A stretch of DNA of 59,521 nt from STF1-107 sp964457935 (GTDB lineage Bacteria; Bacillota; Clostridia; Christensenellales; UBA1242): NCBI GenBank assembly GCA_964457935.1, contig CAYWFC010000002.1, positions 1-59,521 of the forward strand, given 5' to 3'. The position numbers and the translations under genes are program-made. The stretch's first letter is position 1. Each line of letters begins with the position of its first letter. Shown here piece by piece: positions 7,026 to 17,300 of the stretch. The notes below the pieces were generated by a model, which had not been told where the DNA came from, made no database searches, and saw only the letters and a list, made by a program, of their open reading frames with translations.

Positions 7026-7184
7026 ATATACCCCCTTGGATAATTAATAAAAATGGCTAAAAAATATTTTAATTTTAATAAATTAATTAATTATTTTTTA
7101 TTTTTATCGAAAATATCAATAAAAAACGATAAAAACGGTATTTTTTATTAATTTTTTAGTATTTTTATGATTATTTTTTATATT
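7026..7184. other. AT-rich spacer between DUF11 and collagen-like genes
   Basis: About 160 bases almost purely A and T, no gene or clear hairpin. A word of the form AAAAATGGCTAAA followed by TTTAATAAATTA occurs here (about 7050-7082) and again at 8126-8152, before each of the two adjacent minus-strand genes. Confidence 0.6.
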
Positions 7185-8069
7185 TTATAATAATTTTCTG
7201 ATCAGCATAGTGACGACAGGAGTGGTGTAGTACGAGTCGGTCAAAGTCTGACGCTTGTTACCGCCGTATATTTTGAGAGACTTTTTATGCAGATTGACCA
7301 GTTCAAAAGATTTGCCTGCATCTATTATCTGCAGTATACCCAGCCCAGTGATATTTTGCGGAGTGCCGTCGCTACTCCAAGCATTCGCGCCGATGTACAC
7401 TGTGTCGGCATCTATCTCTCTAAAGCCGACCGACACGAAATCTGTACTGACGTCGTAAGGTGTACTATTGACTATATGACCATTGAGTGTGAATATTATC
7501 TCATACGTGCCTATCTCATTGATAGTGACGGTATTGTCGTCGGCATTTAGAGTGACTAGCGGATTGTGAGTGGTGTAACTGAGATTTTTTAGAGGCAGGC
7601 GCGCACCACTAGCCACTGTGACTCCGTCGTCCGTCATGACAAAAGACGGGTCGCGCAGGGTAGTGATGTATGCTGTCTTGATTAATTCTGGGCCGGTGGC
7701 ACCAGTTTCGCCACGCTCGCCCTTCTCACCCATAGGACCGGTAGCGCCTATAGGACCAGTAGCGCCCACAGGACCGGTCGGACCAGTAGCGCCACATTCG
7801 CCTTGCAGTTTGCCTTGATTTATCCATTGACCGGTGCGTTCGTCGTATATGCACACTTCTCTAGGAGTGTCTTCGCCCACCATAAATACAGTGCCGTTTT
7901 CTGCCTTGGCTGGCAAGTCCGCTCTGCTAGCCACAGTGCCGTCTATACGCAAGCCTTCGCCCGCTGGACCAGTGGGGCCAGTAGGACCGGTAGCTCCTCT
8001 GGGACCTTTTATATAGTATATACATGGTGTATTTTGACATTTTGGTTTGCAAAAATTACAACATTTCAT
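7185..8069 (-). CDS. Collagen-like (BclA-type) surface/exosporium protein, 294 aa
   Basis: Structural protein resembling exosporium filament proteins. The N-terminus is Cys-rich (Cys at 3, 4, 7, 11, 16). Gly-X-Y triplets occupy about residues 22-39 and 90-127, separated by a globular stretch of about 50 residues. The C-terminal domain (130-294) looks like the C1q/TNF-like BclA head: beta-rich, with GTYEIIFTLNGHI and YIGANAW. Triplets are of the GATGPTGP type, forming trimeric collagen-like stalks. GAAGGAG and a sigma-K-like promoter precede the start. Downstream of spmB and upstream of the DUF11 gene, all on the minus strand. A second collagen-like gene lies at 46152-47198. Spore location is inferred. 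Confidence 0.85.
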   Translation of the reverse strand: MKCCNFCKPKCQNTPCIYYIKGPRGATGPTGPTGPAGEGLRIDGTVASRADLPAKAENGTVFMVGEDTPREVCIYDERTGQWINQGKLQGECGATGPTGPVGATGPIGATGPMGEKGERGETGATGPELIKTAYITTLRDPSFVMTDDGVTVASGARLPLKNLSYTTHNPLVTLNADDNTVTINEIGTYEIIFTLNGHIVNSTPYDVSTDFVSVGFREIDADTVYIGANAWSSDGTPQNITGLGILQIIDAGKSFELVNLHKKSLKIYGGNKRQTLTDSYYTTPVVTMLIRKLL

Positions 8070-8090
8070 AACATGTCTCCTTCACTAAGT

Positions 8091-8119
8091 CATACTATGT
8101 CAGGAGCGCAATATTGGTG
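8091..8119 (-). promoter_or_regulatory. Sigma-K-like promoter of the collagen-like gene
   Basis: Read on the minus strand: CACC, 16 bases, CATAGTATG. This matches the sigma-K consensus mACm-N16-CATAnnnTA in all but the last base. The predicted start falls directly before the GAAGGAG ribosome site. Confidence 0.5.
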
Positions 8120-8170
8120 CATCATAAAAATGGCTAAAATTTAATAAATTATTTATTTTTTTATTCTTTA

Positions 8171-8677
8171 TCAAATCAGTCGACACATCAGGCACGCCAC
8201 CACCGCTCCCACCAGATTGCACAGCAGGGCGATAGGTATAGTGAGCAGAGTTTTCTTCACCTTGGTGCTGGCGAAATATATGCTGGATACATAGAAAATA
8301 GTATCACTGCTACCCATGATGACGCTGGCACACTTGCCCACATATGTGTCCACGCCGTATTTGGCGAAAATATCTCGCAGTAGCACATACGCTGCATTGC
8401 CACTAAACGGACGAATGATGATGAGTTCGGTGACTTCTTTCGGTATGCCTAGCACGCCCAGCGCAGGAGACAGCACAGTGCACAGCATACTGCTCAGCCC
8501 GCTCGCGCGGAATAATTCTATGGCGATAAACATAGCTAGCAAGTACGGGAAAATGCTAGCAATCAGTGGTAGCGCGCCCTTAGCACCCTTGACGAAACTG
8601 CCGTAGGCGTCTTTTTTCTTTATGACGGCATACACGAATACGAATATTATGAGGGAGGGGAATAGTATATCAGCCAT
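8171..8677 (-). CDS. spmB: Spore maturation protein B
   Basis: Membrane protein of the SpmA/SpmB pair, which in Bacillus subtilis is needed for full dehydration of the spore core; related to nucleoside-recognition (Gate) domains. 168 aa, several hydrophobic segments. The family features PFSGNAAYVLLRDIFAKYG, a block with CASVIMGSSDTIFYVSSIYF, and KVKKTLLTIPIALLCNLVG are clear. The start is the ATG at 8677 (MADILFPSLIIF), overlapping spmA by eight bases with AAGGTG upstream; the longer upstream frame is only the spmA overlap. Confidence 0.92.
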   Translation of the reverse strand: MADILFPSLIIFVFVYAVIKKKDAYGSFVKGAKGALPLIASIFPYLLAMFIAIELFRASGLSSMLCTVLSPALGVLGIPKEVTELIIIRPFSGNAAYVLLRDIFAKYGVDTYVGKCASVIMGSSDTIFYVSSIYFASTKVKKTLLTIPIALLCNLVGAVVACLMCRLI

Positions 8678-9245
8678 GGCGCACCTTTTTGCGACGGTCG
8701 CGGTAGCAAACCTTGACCAAGAATATCCCCAGTGCAGTCGGCACGAATGTCGCCACCAGCGTAGGCCACAATATGACTGACGGGCTGACACTGCCAGCGA
8801 TAGCGCGCATACCTATGACGGTGGTGGGGAGCAACTGCACTCCAGTGGAATTAATGACCACCAGCATTATCATTGCCTTGGTCGCTGTGCCAGTCTTGTC
8901 ATCCATGCCTTGCATAGCCTTGATGCCGAACGGTGTGGCTGCACTGCCTAGCCCGAGTATGTTCGATGACACGTTGAGACAGATATTTTTCTTCGTCTCC
9001 TCGTCTGTGTGCCCGAATACCCACGTGATAGGCTTGGACAATGCTTGGCTCAGCTTTCGGCTCAGCTCGGTGTCGTCCAGTATCTGCAATATCCCCAGCC
9101 ACACAGCATATATGCCCAAAAACTCTATGCACATCTCTATGCTTTGCTCGCTGGCGCCCATCATCAGCATCACAGTCTGCGCCGGGCTGGTGATGAGCAA
9201 CATCACTATGCTGGCTGTGATCATAAATATCCATATCCTACTCAT
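8670..9245 (-). CDS. spmA: Spore maturation protein A
   Basis: Partner of SpmB in spore-core maturation, 191 aa, membrane protein. Recognisable blocks are IYAVWLGILQILDDTELSRK, NVSSNILGLGSAATPFGIKA, INSTGVQLLPTTVIGMRA and the ATFVPTALGIFLV helix. MSRIWIF aligns with the usual start of the family (M-x-x-I-W), an in-frame stop lies two codons upstream, and there is no Shine-Dalgarno site, so translation may be leaderless from the sigma-E-like promoter directly upstream. Divergent from tatD with an 81-bp gap. Confidence 0.92.
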   Translation of the reverse strand: MSRIWIFMITASIVMLLITSPAQTVMLMMGASEQSIEMCIEFLGIYAVWLGILQILDDTELSRKLSQALSKPITWVFGHTDEETKKNICLNVSSNILGLGSAATPFGIKAMQGMDDKTGTATKAMIMLVVINSTGVQLLPTTVIGMRAIAGSVSPSVILWPTLVATFVPTALGIFLVKVCYRDRRKKVRHG

Positions 9246-9250
9246 ACATC

Positions 9251-9277
9251 AATGTATGCGGACAAGCGGTGTTCTAT
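9251..9277 (-). promoter_or_regulatory. Sigma-E-like promoter of spmAB
   Basis: Minus strand: ATA (9277-9275), 16 bases, CATACATT (9258-9251), matching the sigma-E pattern ATA-N16-CATACAnT. In B. subtilis the spmA/spmB operon is known to be under sigma-E. The predicted start coincides with the spmA ATG. Confidence 0.55.
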
Positions 9278-9290
9278 GTCGGTAGGATGC

Positions 9291-9319
9291 TTGACTTTTT
9301 AGAAAATTTGATATAACAT
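9291..9319 (+). promoter_or_regulatory. Promoter of tatD
   Basis: TTGACT at 9291-9296 with TAACAT at 9314-9319 (17-base spacer) or TATAAC at 9312-9317 (15-base). Either predicts a transcript starting within three bases of the tatD ATG. Confidence 0.6.
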
Positions 9320-9326
9320 CATATAT

Positions 9327-10079
9327 ATGATAGATACACATTGCCACCTAAATGACGCGAAATACACTGATACGCGCGCTGTGATAGCAGACTGCACGCG
9401 AGACGGAGTCACAGCATTTGTTTGCGTGGGGTATGACGCACGCGCCAATGCGGACGCTGTGGCACTGGCGCACCAGTACGAATGCGTGTATTGCGCTGTG
9501 GGCTATCACCCTGACAATGCTGGCGACTACGACCCTGCCACACTCGAGCGGTACTTGGACGACGATAGAGTAGTGGCTCTGGGCGAGATAGGACTTGATT
9601 ATTATTGGCACGATGATAATAAAGATATCCAAAAATCAGTCTTCGCTGACCAGATAGAAATGGCGAAACGCCACCATTTGCCTATAGTGGTGCACTGCCG
9701 AGACGCGTACGGCGACTGCCTGGATGTACTGCGAGCGCACGCACCTTACCCTGACGGCGGGATATTGCATTGCTTCAGCGGTAGCGACCAGTGGGCGAGA
9801 GAAATAGTGAATTTGGGGCTAAAAATCTCATTTTCTGGCACTATTTGCTTCAAAAATGCGAAAAATTTGACAAAAGTGGCACAAAATATAGATATTTCAG
9901 ATATTTTGATGGAGACGGACAGCCCATATCTCAGCCCTATCAGAGGCACGACGAATTATCCTAAAAATGTGCGTATGGTGGCAGAGAAAATCGCTGAAAT
10001 CAAGTCACTCGACATTGATGACGTCGTAGCGACTCTGGATGATAATGCTAGAAAAGTGTACAAAAAAATAAGTCGCTAA
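9327..10079 (+). CDS. tatD: TatD-family metal-dependent hydrolase (DNase)
   Basis: Cytoplasmic TIM-barrel amidohydrolase-type nuclease of 250 aa, usual family length. Metal ligands are seen in order: HCHLND near the N-terminus (H-x-H), the Glu in ALGEIGLDYYW, His in VVHCRDA, His in LHCFSGS, and the Asp in METDSPYL. The next genes are a tandem-repeat spacer and rsmA; the tatD-rsmA order is common in Bacillota, often with rnmV between, which is missing. There is no ribosome site before the ATG, so a leaderless transcript is likely. The stop codon lies inside the terminator stem. Confidence 0.95.
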   Translation: MIDTHCHLNDAKYTDTRAVIADCTRDGVTAFVCVGYDARANADAVALAHQYECVYCAVGYHPDNAGDYDPATLERYLDDDRVVALGEIGLDYYWHDDNKDIQKSVFADQIEMAKRHHLPIVVHCRDAYGDCLDVLRAHAPYPDGGILHCFSGSDQWAREIVNLGLKISFSGTICFKNAKNLTKVAQNIDISDILMETDSPYLSPIRGTTNYPKNVRMVAEKIAEIKSLDIDDVVATLDDNARKVYKKISR

Positions 10080-10095
10080 AATAGCGACTTTTGTC
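10070..10095 (+). terminator. Terminator overlapping the tatD stop codon
   Basis: AAGTCGCTA, short loop, TAGCGACTT, then TTG. The TAA of tatD is part of the stem. Confidence 0.8.
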
Positions 10096-10258
10096 TTATG
10101 TATCTAGAGAATTTATCTTATGTGCATTGATACTTATCTTATGTATGTAACAGAATTTATCTTTCGTACTTTGATACTTATCTTATGTATGTAACAGAAT
10201 TTATCTTTTGTACATTGATATTTATCTTATGTATTGTGATTAATTTATCTTTTGTATG
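10090..10258. repeat. Four-copy 44-bp tandem repeat between tatD and rsmA
   Basis: Units of the type CTTATCTTATGTATGTAACA...GATA start at about 10090, 10133, 10177 and 10221. Copies two and three are almost identical; the outer ones are decayed. Confidence 0.9.
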
Positions 10259-11121
10259 ACATATTTATAGCACAAAAGTGCAAAAAAATCAATAAATTTC
10301 GACAAAAAAGTGAGTGGAAAAAATTGGAACACACAAATCATAATTTCAAGAAAAGTTTAGGTCAAAATTTCATTTTTGACAAAAATTTGCTCCGCGCCAT
10401 AGTCTCGGACGCGGACATTGACGACACAGACACAGTGCTGGAGATAGGCGCAGGCGAAGGTACGCTAACTGCTGAGATAGCGTCGCGCTGTGACAGGCTG
10501 TATTCATTCGAGGTGGACCGCGAACTCGAGCCTTATCTCACTGCGGTGAGCGCAGATCACCCCAATCTAACAATAATGTGGCAAGATTTTATGACAGTAG
10601 ATGATGCGTGGTTTGATGACTTTGACCATATCAAAGTCGTCGCCAATCTGCCATACTACATCACCACACCTATAGTATTCAAACTACTCAAACACAGAGA
10701 CAAGATATCATCTATCACAGTAATGGTGCAGAAAGAAGTGGGCGAGCGCTTCGCCAGCCCGCCAGACACGAAAGACTACGGCATCACATCGGTGTGCTTG
10801 CAGAGCATAGCGTCAGTGCGCCTCGTCCGCGTGGTAAAAAAGTCAAACTTCACTCCACCGCCAAAAGTGGACTCCTGCATAGTGAAGATAGACATACGTG
10901 ACGACAGGACCGATTTTGATTTTGATAGTTTTAGCGAATTTATCAAGCAATGCTTCGCCATGCGACGCAAGACTCTCGTCAACAATCTCACCGCACACAG
11001 CGAGTATGACAAATCTCACGTGCTGTCAGTTTTGAGCGAGATGGCACTAGACCCTGCTGTCCGCCCTGAGCATATCACAGTGGATGAATATATAAAAATA
11101 TTTAATTTATTGAAAAAATAA
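10252..11121 (+). CDS. rsmA: 16S rRNA (adenine1518/1519-N6)-dimethyltransferase
   Basis: KsgA/RsmA, dimethylates two adenines in the 3' hairpin of 16S rRNA. Motif I VLEIGAGEGTLTAEI, the N-terminal KSLGQNFIFDKNLL and the catalytic NLPYYITTP are present; the C-terminal small domain has FTPPPKVDSCIV, MRRKTL and RPEHITVDEY. From the ATG at 10252 it would be 289 aa, but the first 24 residues (MYDIFIAQKCKK and on) are not family-like. A TTG at 10324 (LEHTNHNFKKS) with AGTGGA upstream gives 265 aa and is a plausible true start. Confidence 0.93.
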   Translation: MYDIFIAQKCKKINKFRQKSEWKKLEHTNHNFKKSLGQNFIFDKNLLRAIVSDADIDDTDTVLEIGAGEGTLTAEIASRCDRLYSFEVDRELEPYLTAVSADHPNLTIMWQDFMTVDDAWFDDFDHIKVVANLPYYITTPIVFKLLKHRDKISSITVMVQKEVGERFASPPDTKDYGITSVCLQSIASVRLVRVVKKSNFTPPPKVDSCIVKIDIRDDRTDFDFDSFSEFIKQCFAMRRKTLVNNLTAHSEYDKSHVLSVLSEMALDPAVRPEHITVDEYIKIFNLLKK

Positions 11122-11164
11122 ATAAAAAATCAAAAAAAATATAAAAAATAGCGTCAAAAATGCG

Positions 11165-11202
11165 AAATACTGAGAAAAAATGCCATTTTCTCAGTATTTT
11201 TA
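11165..11202 (+). terminator. Terminator after rsmA
   Basis: AAATACTGAGAAAA paired with TTTTCTCAGTATTT, then T-rich sequence. Confidence 0.88.
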
Positions 11203-11302
11203 TTTATTTTCACACTAATTAATCAATATTTTTTCGGTATAATATATTTAATATTAATTAATATTTTTTTGAATAATTTTCTAATTATTATTCGCGATTA
11301 AG

Positions 11303-11332
11303 TTGACAATGATTGGTCGAAATATATATAAT
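11303..11332 (+). promoter_or_regulatory. Promoter of the giant surface gene
   Basis: TTGACA at 11303-11308, 18 bases, TATAAT at 11327-11332; leader of about 45 nt with TTAGGAG before the ATG at 11385. Confidence 0.75.
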
Positions 11333-11384
11333 TATTTATATTTAGCAAATACTATTTTTACGCAGGAGAAATATTAGGAGAGTT

Positions 11385-14300
11385 ATGTTTAGACGAATAC
11401 TAAAAATTGCAAGCATAGTAATGCTGTCAGGCATCGGCGTGATCGGGGCGACTGCTGGTGTGCTGGCTATCAAGGGCGAATTTTCTAACAAGAAGTACAA
11501 GCCCAATGCACTCACTTTCGAGAGCACCGAGATGTATGTGGACAATAGCATGGATGACCTGTCATTCAAGGTTTTTGCCGACTCGACGAAAGTCAATGTC
11601 ACAGATATCACATTGCACATATTGGAGGGCGAAGAACTCATAGAGATTACTTCGGATGAGACCAATATTGATGAGGAGATTACTTTCAGGCTAAAAGAAT
11701 TGAGCGATATCTCTGCATCTTCGTCTAAAGGCAAAGTAGTCATCGAAGCCCGCAACTCTGACAATACTGTCTCTACATATCCTGACAACTTGACCATATA
11801 CGTGGACAGACTGACAGAGGCAGTGTCTATCCAGGACACCAATGACACTAATAATAACCGATTCTACCCAGTGACCGAGCCTGACGGCAGTGTGACGTAT
11901 TACAATGGCAAGATAGGCGAGACCAAGACTATCACTATCAATGTAGGCGATGAGTATCAGCTGACACCATTGTTCTATCCTGCATATAGCAATCATCCTA
12001 TCTCAGAGAAGGACCCTAAGATAGTAGAGTATTATATGAAGGATGAAGAAGAACTAAACGGCACTCTATACACAGACAACAATGGCGTATCCTACGTGCG
12101 TGGCGAACATGCTGGCGACTTCGTCATCAAAGTGGCTACATATGCTTCGTATAGCATCCAAGACGAACTCGAGGCTTCCCGCCCAGCCGAAGAACTAGAA
12201 GTCGAGCGTGACTATCGTCTGAATAGCATGGTAGTGAGCGAGATTAGATTCATAGTGAAGAATATCGACGTGGATAGCATAGTTATGGACGGCTCTGCAC
12301 CAGAATTCAAACTCGGCGAGACGACTAAGGTAGTGCTAAACGACGCCACGCCGAACGCTGGTGTATACAATCTAGGCATCCAACTCTACAAAAACGGCAC
12401 CCCAGTAGAGCAAAAACTAAACGAAATAAGATTCGTAAATGAAGTGCCAAACACTTCTGGCTCGTACTTGACTTTCGTGAATGGCGACGGCAAAATAGTG
12501 AATAACTATTTCGATATCAATTATTCCGGCTCGGGCAACAAGCGTACATTCGAGATCACTCCACTCAGATATGTAGCCAATCTGTCACTAAAATTGACAG
12601 TCATCAATGAGAATAACAATAAATTCGAAAAGACTATTAGCAATATCGGTATAGATTATACTTATGTCGATGCTAAGATAAACAAAGACATCATCATCCC
12701 TATAGGCGAGAGTGGCGTGGGCAATGTCGCGCTAGCAGACTATCTCACTGTGGAGAATGCCAACAATACTTACAGCAAGGTATTGTATTTCGTAGTCGTA
12801 CCGAGCGGTCAAGATAATTATGCAGAGGAAATCCCATTCGACGTCATTCCACGTGTACGTCACAATGGTGACTATCTCATAGGATTTAAGGACGGCAACA
12901 ATGTAGTGCTAGACCAATTACGTTGCAAGACTGGCTCTATATCTACCACTCAGATATATGCCGTAGTAGTGCGCTCTAGCCTAGACGGCGCGAAGATATA
13001 TGATAAAAATGGCGAACCTATAGAAATATCTAATTACATAGACGACCCTGACAATACTACAGGCACGACTGGCACATCCATTATCAACCTAGCATACTCT
13101 GGTGCAGAGGCTGTGGGCAGTGTGGTGTCTAGCAATCACATCAGACACAAAGTCACCCCAGTGTATACTATAGGCGATATCGCCATTTATCTCGAGGGCG
13201 TGACAGAAGACGGCGTGGAGCCAGAGAATACTGACCCTATAGACCCAGTGGACCCAATAGACCCAAACCCAGTGGACCCTGATGTAGACCCTACACCAAT
13301 AGATCCTGTCAATCTAGCAGAGCCTGACCCAGACGACCCTGATAATACAGAGCCTGACAAATATGAATTACACACCACTCCATGGAAACTGCGTGAGCAG
13401 TACAGCGTTGGCGAGGGTAGACCAGAGTCTCCTACACTGGTCATCCGCGACCAAGGCACTATCAATGCTCTAGCATATGCATTGCAGAATGCCAAAGCCA
13501 ATAACTTTAATTACACCTTGAGTGCACGTGCTTACAATGGCAATACCATGATAGGCTCACTCGGCTCAAATGAGATAACTTTTGGCGAATTAAAGCCATA
13601 TACCACAAGTGGCGAGTGGGCTGGCGGAGACATCAAGGATATCGACTGCTACAAATGTACTCTGGATATCAAGAATTATCCTACTCTGACAGGCTTCACT
13701 GATGATACTGTCATTAGATTCTTCTTGAATTATTCATACAATGACTATACATCCAAAGCAGAAGAAAGCGAGACTATCAATATATTGAGCGGAGCAGTGA
13801 CTGGCATCAGCGTGGCAGACGACGACAATGCTATCACTGACATCAAAGTAGAGGCAACTTGGGATAGTGAGAGTAAGACTGCATCTTACAAGATGTACAT
13901 AAATAATGACACTACTGGTAAAGATATAGACATCAATATTGACTTCTTAGCAGAGTACATACATTTCACGCCTGAATACGCTATCAATCAGTCATATACA
14001 TATAGTAGCGACGGCACTTACTTCGAAGTGAGATCTAATGGTACTGACTTCGTGCTAGTATTCAAGAAATCTGGCACTGGCGCATTGACTATCACTTCAG
14101 TCGATAATATCAATAAATTCGCTACTATAAATGTCAATGTAGAGGTGCCAAAGAACGAAATAAAAGGCGACAAAATTGGCACTGCTGGTAATCCTGAGAT
14201 AGTGTATGCTAGTAGCCAAGGTCTGCTTGCATTAGTTCAACCTTTATTGACAGGTGCAGGCATTGAGTTTAGTATAGAGTCTGTGGATGTGAACGGCACA

Positions 14301-17300
14301 TCAATGGCTGATTACACTGGTATAGTGACACTTGATAATAATGGTACGCTGAGTAAAGATAATAAGTATCTAAATGACAGCGTCACAGTGAAGGTAAAAG
14401 CATCATCTATATTCGCTGAAGATAAATATCTCTACATCACTCTCTCGAGCCCTGTCAGTGTAATAGAAAACAGTGATAATAAGACTAATGTAGCATATCA
14501 AGGTACGACCTTCGCTATAGCACAGTTTTTAGACAAAGAGATCACTCCTACTGCGGAAAATAGCACACTGATAATCAGACAAAATGCCCAAAATGTAATA
14601 TTGACATATAAATTAAATGACCAAGACTTTACTGATGATATAGGTAGCACAGAGAATACAATATTAATAGATACCAGTGGTATGGATACTGGCTCGTATA
14701 TATTCAAGATATATTTAGACGGCATATGTTTGAAAGAATATGAATTCCAGATCAAATCTAATGTGGAACTAATCACTAAATATACTGAAAACAACCGTTA
14801 TGTAATGAAGCCGGATGATAGTAAAGATGTTTCAGAATTAGTACAGATAAAGGCATACGATATAGAAGAAAAATATTATGTTTCGTACGATGAGCCAGAC
14901 CAAGAAGTAAAGATTATTAATATAGAACATGGCGGATATCTGACAGTGACTGACAATACTATCACTGCTGGCTGGATAGAGAGTAACACGCAAGACACAT
15001 ATGTATACTTTAATGGCGACGAAAGTCTGAAATTATATATCCGCATAGAGAACGATATGTCTGCTGGTCTGAATGTTAGCGAAGGTACTGCTGCTACTGC
15101 TATAGATATGAGTGGCAAACTCGTCGTTGATGGTGAAGGCTGGAATATATCTAATATCACTGCTGATGACACCAATGTGAAATATATCGATGGTAAATTG
15201 ATATATAACGCATTCGTATCAGTAAACACGACTGTCACTCTGAATGTCACCATAGTGAATGACGGCAAGAAGTGGACGTTTGACCACACATTCACATTTA
15301 CACCACTATTGCCTACTATATCTACTGATGCAGTGGTAAAAGCTGGTAAATCATATAAAATCACTGACTTTATATCTTACAAACTGACATATGATTATGT
15401 AGAAAACTCTGAGATAAAGAGCGGTACTAGAGATGTAACTATCACTATAGGGTCACCGAAAGTCGAACAATTAGAAAGTTTTGACCATATATTTAGTACT
15501 TTGGCTACAAAAGACATCATTAGCGTGAATGTCAACGACCAATCTTCATTCACGATAGGTACTAATGTGGGCAACGGCGCTGAGATCACTCTGACTGTGA
15601 AAGTGGAGTATGAGAACATTAGTTACTTTATAAATGATTTTGCCATTGTGGCAAAGCTTACTGAGGAATTGATAGTCACTTATCCTACTATCACAGACGG
15701 CGCAGAGAATGTCAAAGCAGGCGATAGCATCAATATGTTCGCTATAGACGACCGTTTCGGCTCTAGTTATCAGCGCGTGATACATGGGTCCACCGCTAAA
15801 GTACAGTATCTGGATAGTACATATGAGACATTAGGATACCAAGGCGTGAGCGAACTAGTGCACATTGACGGCGGTGTAGTGACATTCGACAGCGCATTTA
15901 TGAATATGGGCAGTGGCACAGTGACATTGGTCATCACTACCAGCACTGGCAGGAGCGCTAAGTACGTAGTCAATGTCATGGCTGTCAGCGACAAGGAATA
16001 TTCGTTCGAAGGTAAAGACGATGGACAGATAGTGAAAGATAGTGCGACTTTAGACCTAACCGAGTATCTCACTATCAAAGATCAGTATGGCATAGCTATC
16101 ACTGAATATACAGTGGTGGCAGTAGACGGCGCTGAGTATATCAATACCAACAAGATAAATGACGGCGTATTGACTGGTAAAGAAATTACATTCCAGACTG
16201 TATATAGCACTCATATCATCAAATTCGCTATATATATCAATATCAATAACAACATAGTATTCGTAGGCAACTATAGCATTACCTTAGTGCCTGATGTGAC
16301 AGTGACTGTGGATGAAACAGTAGAAGATGAACTAAAAGCAGTTAAAGACCCTATATCTTATGAGTACAAACTGAAACTTATCACAGATGAAGACGCTGAT
16401 TTTGCTGACTTACTCACAGTGACATATGGTGATGAGTCTATCGAAATCAATAACATAACCTGTGATGATAGTGATGACCGTATGGCTATCGATGGTAATA
16501 CTGTCACATTCAGGCCAGTGGCTAGTGAGACTACATATCATCTGCATCTGTATTACATATTGAGTGAAGAAATAGAAAAATATTTCGTCATCGACGTGAC
16601 TGTCACTGTAACCCCAGGTGAGTATTTCAAGTCTGATGTTAAGTCTAATATCAATCCAGATGCCGGCCCAATAAACATGGGTATTGGTAGTGAATGCGAT
16701 AAAGACTTCATCTTGGAAAAAGTATTGGCTGATGACTTCAAGAATACGCTCCTTGATGAATACGGTAAATTAAAAACGAAAGAAATATCTATCTATGACA
16801 AGAGCGGGAACGTGGTAGATGGAAGTTACTTTAGTGCTGTGAATGCGACTACTTATATAGAGTATACTTTCGAGACATCATTTGGTGCTAGACAGACATT
16901 CACATTCGTGGTATATCCTAACATTAGTGATAAGATGGATTATACACAAAGTAAAGGCGAAACATCTGTTAATGCTGTAGAGGCTACGATAACAACTGGT
17001 GATAACACTAATGGGTCTACTATTAAATTGAGTGACTATGTAAATATAAAGTATAGAAATGAAAATAACTATCAAATTCAAGGCATGGCCCTCAATGTCA
17101 CTGTCGCAGACAATGCTTATAAAGGGTATTTGCTAGGCTATGATGCGAGCACCTGTACTATAAAATTCGCGCACAGTGCGATGAGAAAGACATTCTGTCT
17201 CAACATACAAGTGCCATTTGTACAAGTGCCATTTGGCGATAATACGTATTTCGCTGAGATATACAAGCTATGGGTCACTATACCTGCGACTTATGGTATG

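Noticed and set aside
10090..10258. Possible CRISPR array
   Set aside because: The repeats follow each other without unique spacers of constant size, units decay gradually, and no cas gene is near. It is a tandem repeat.
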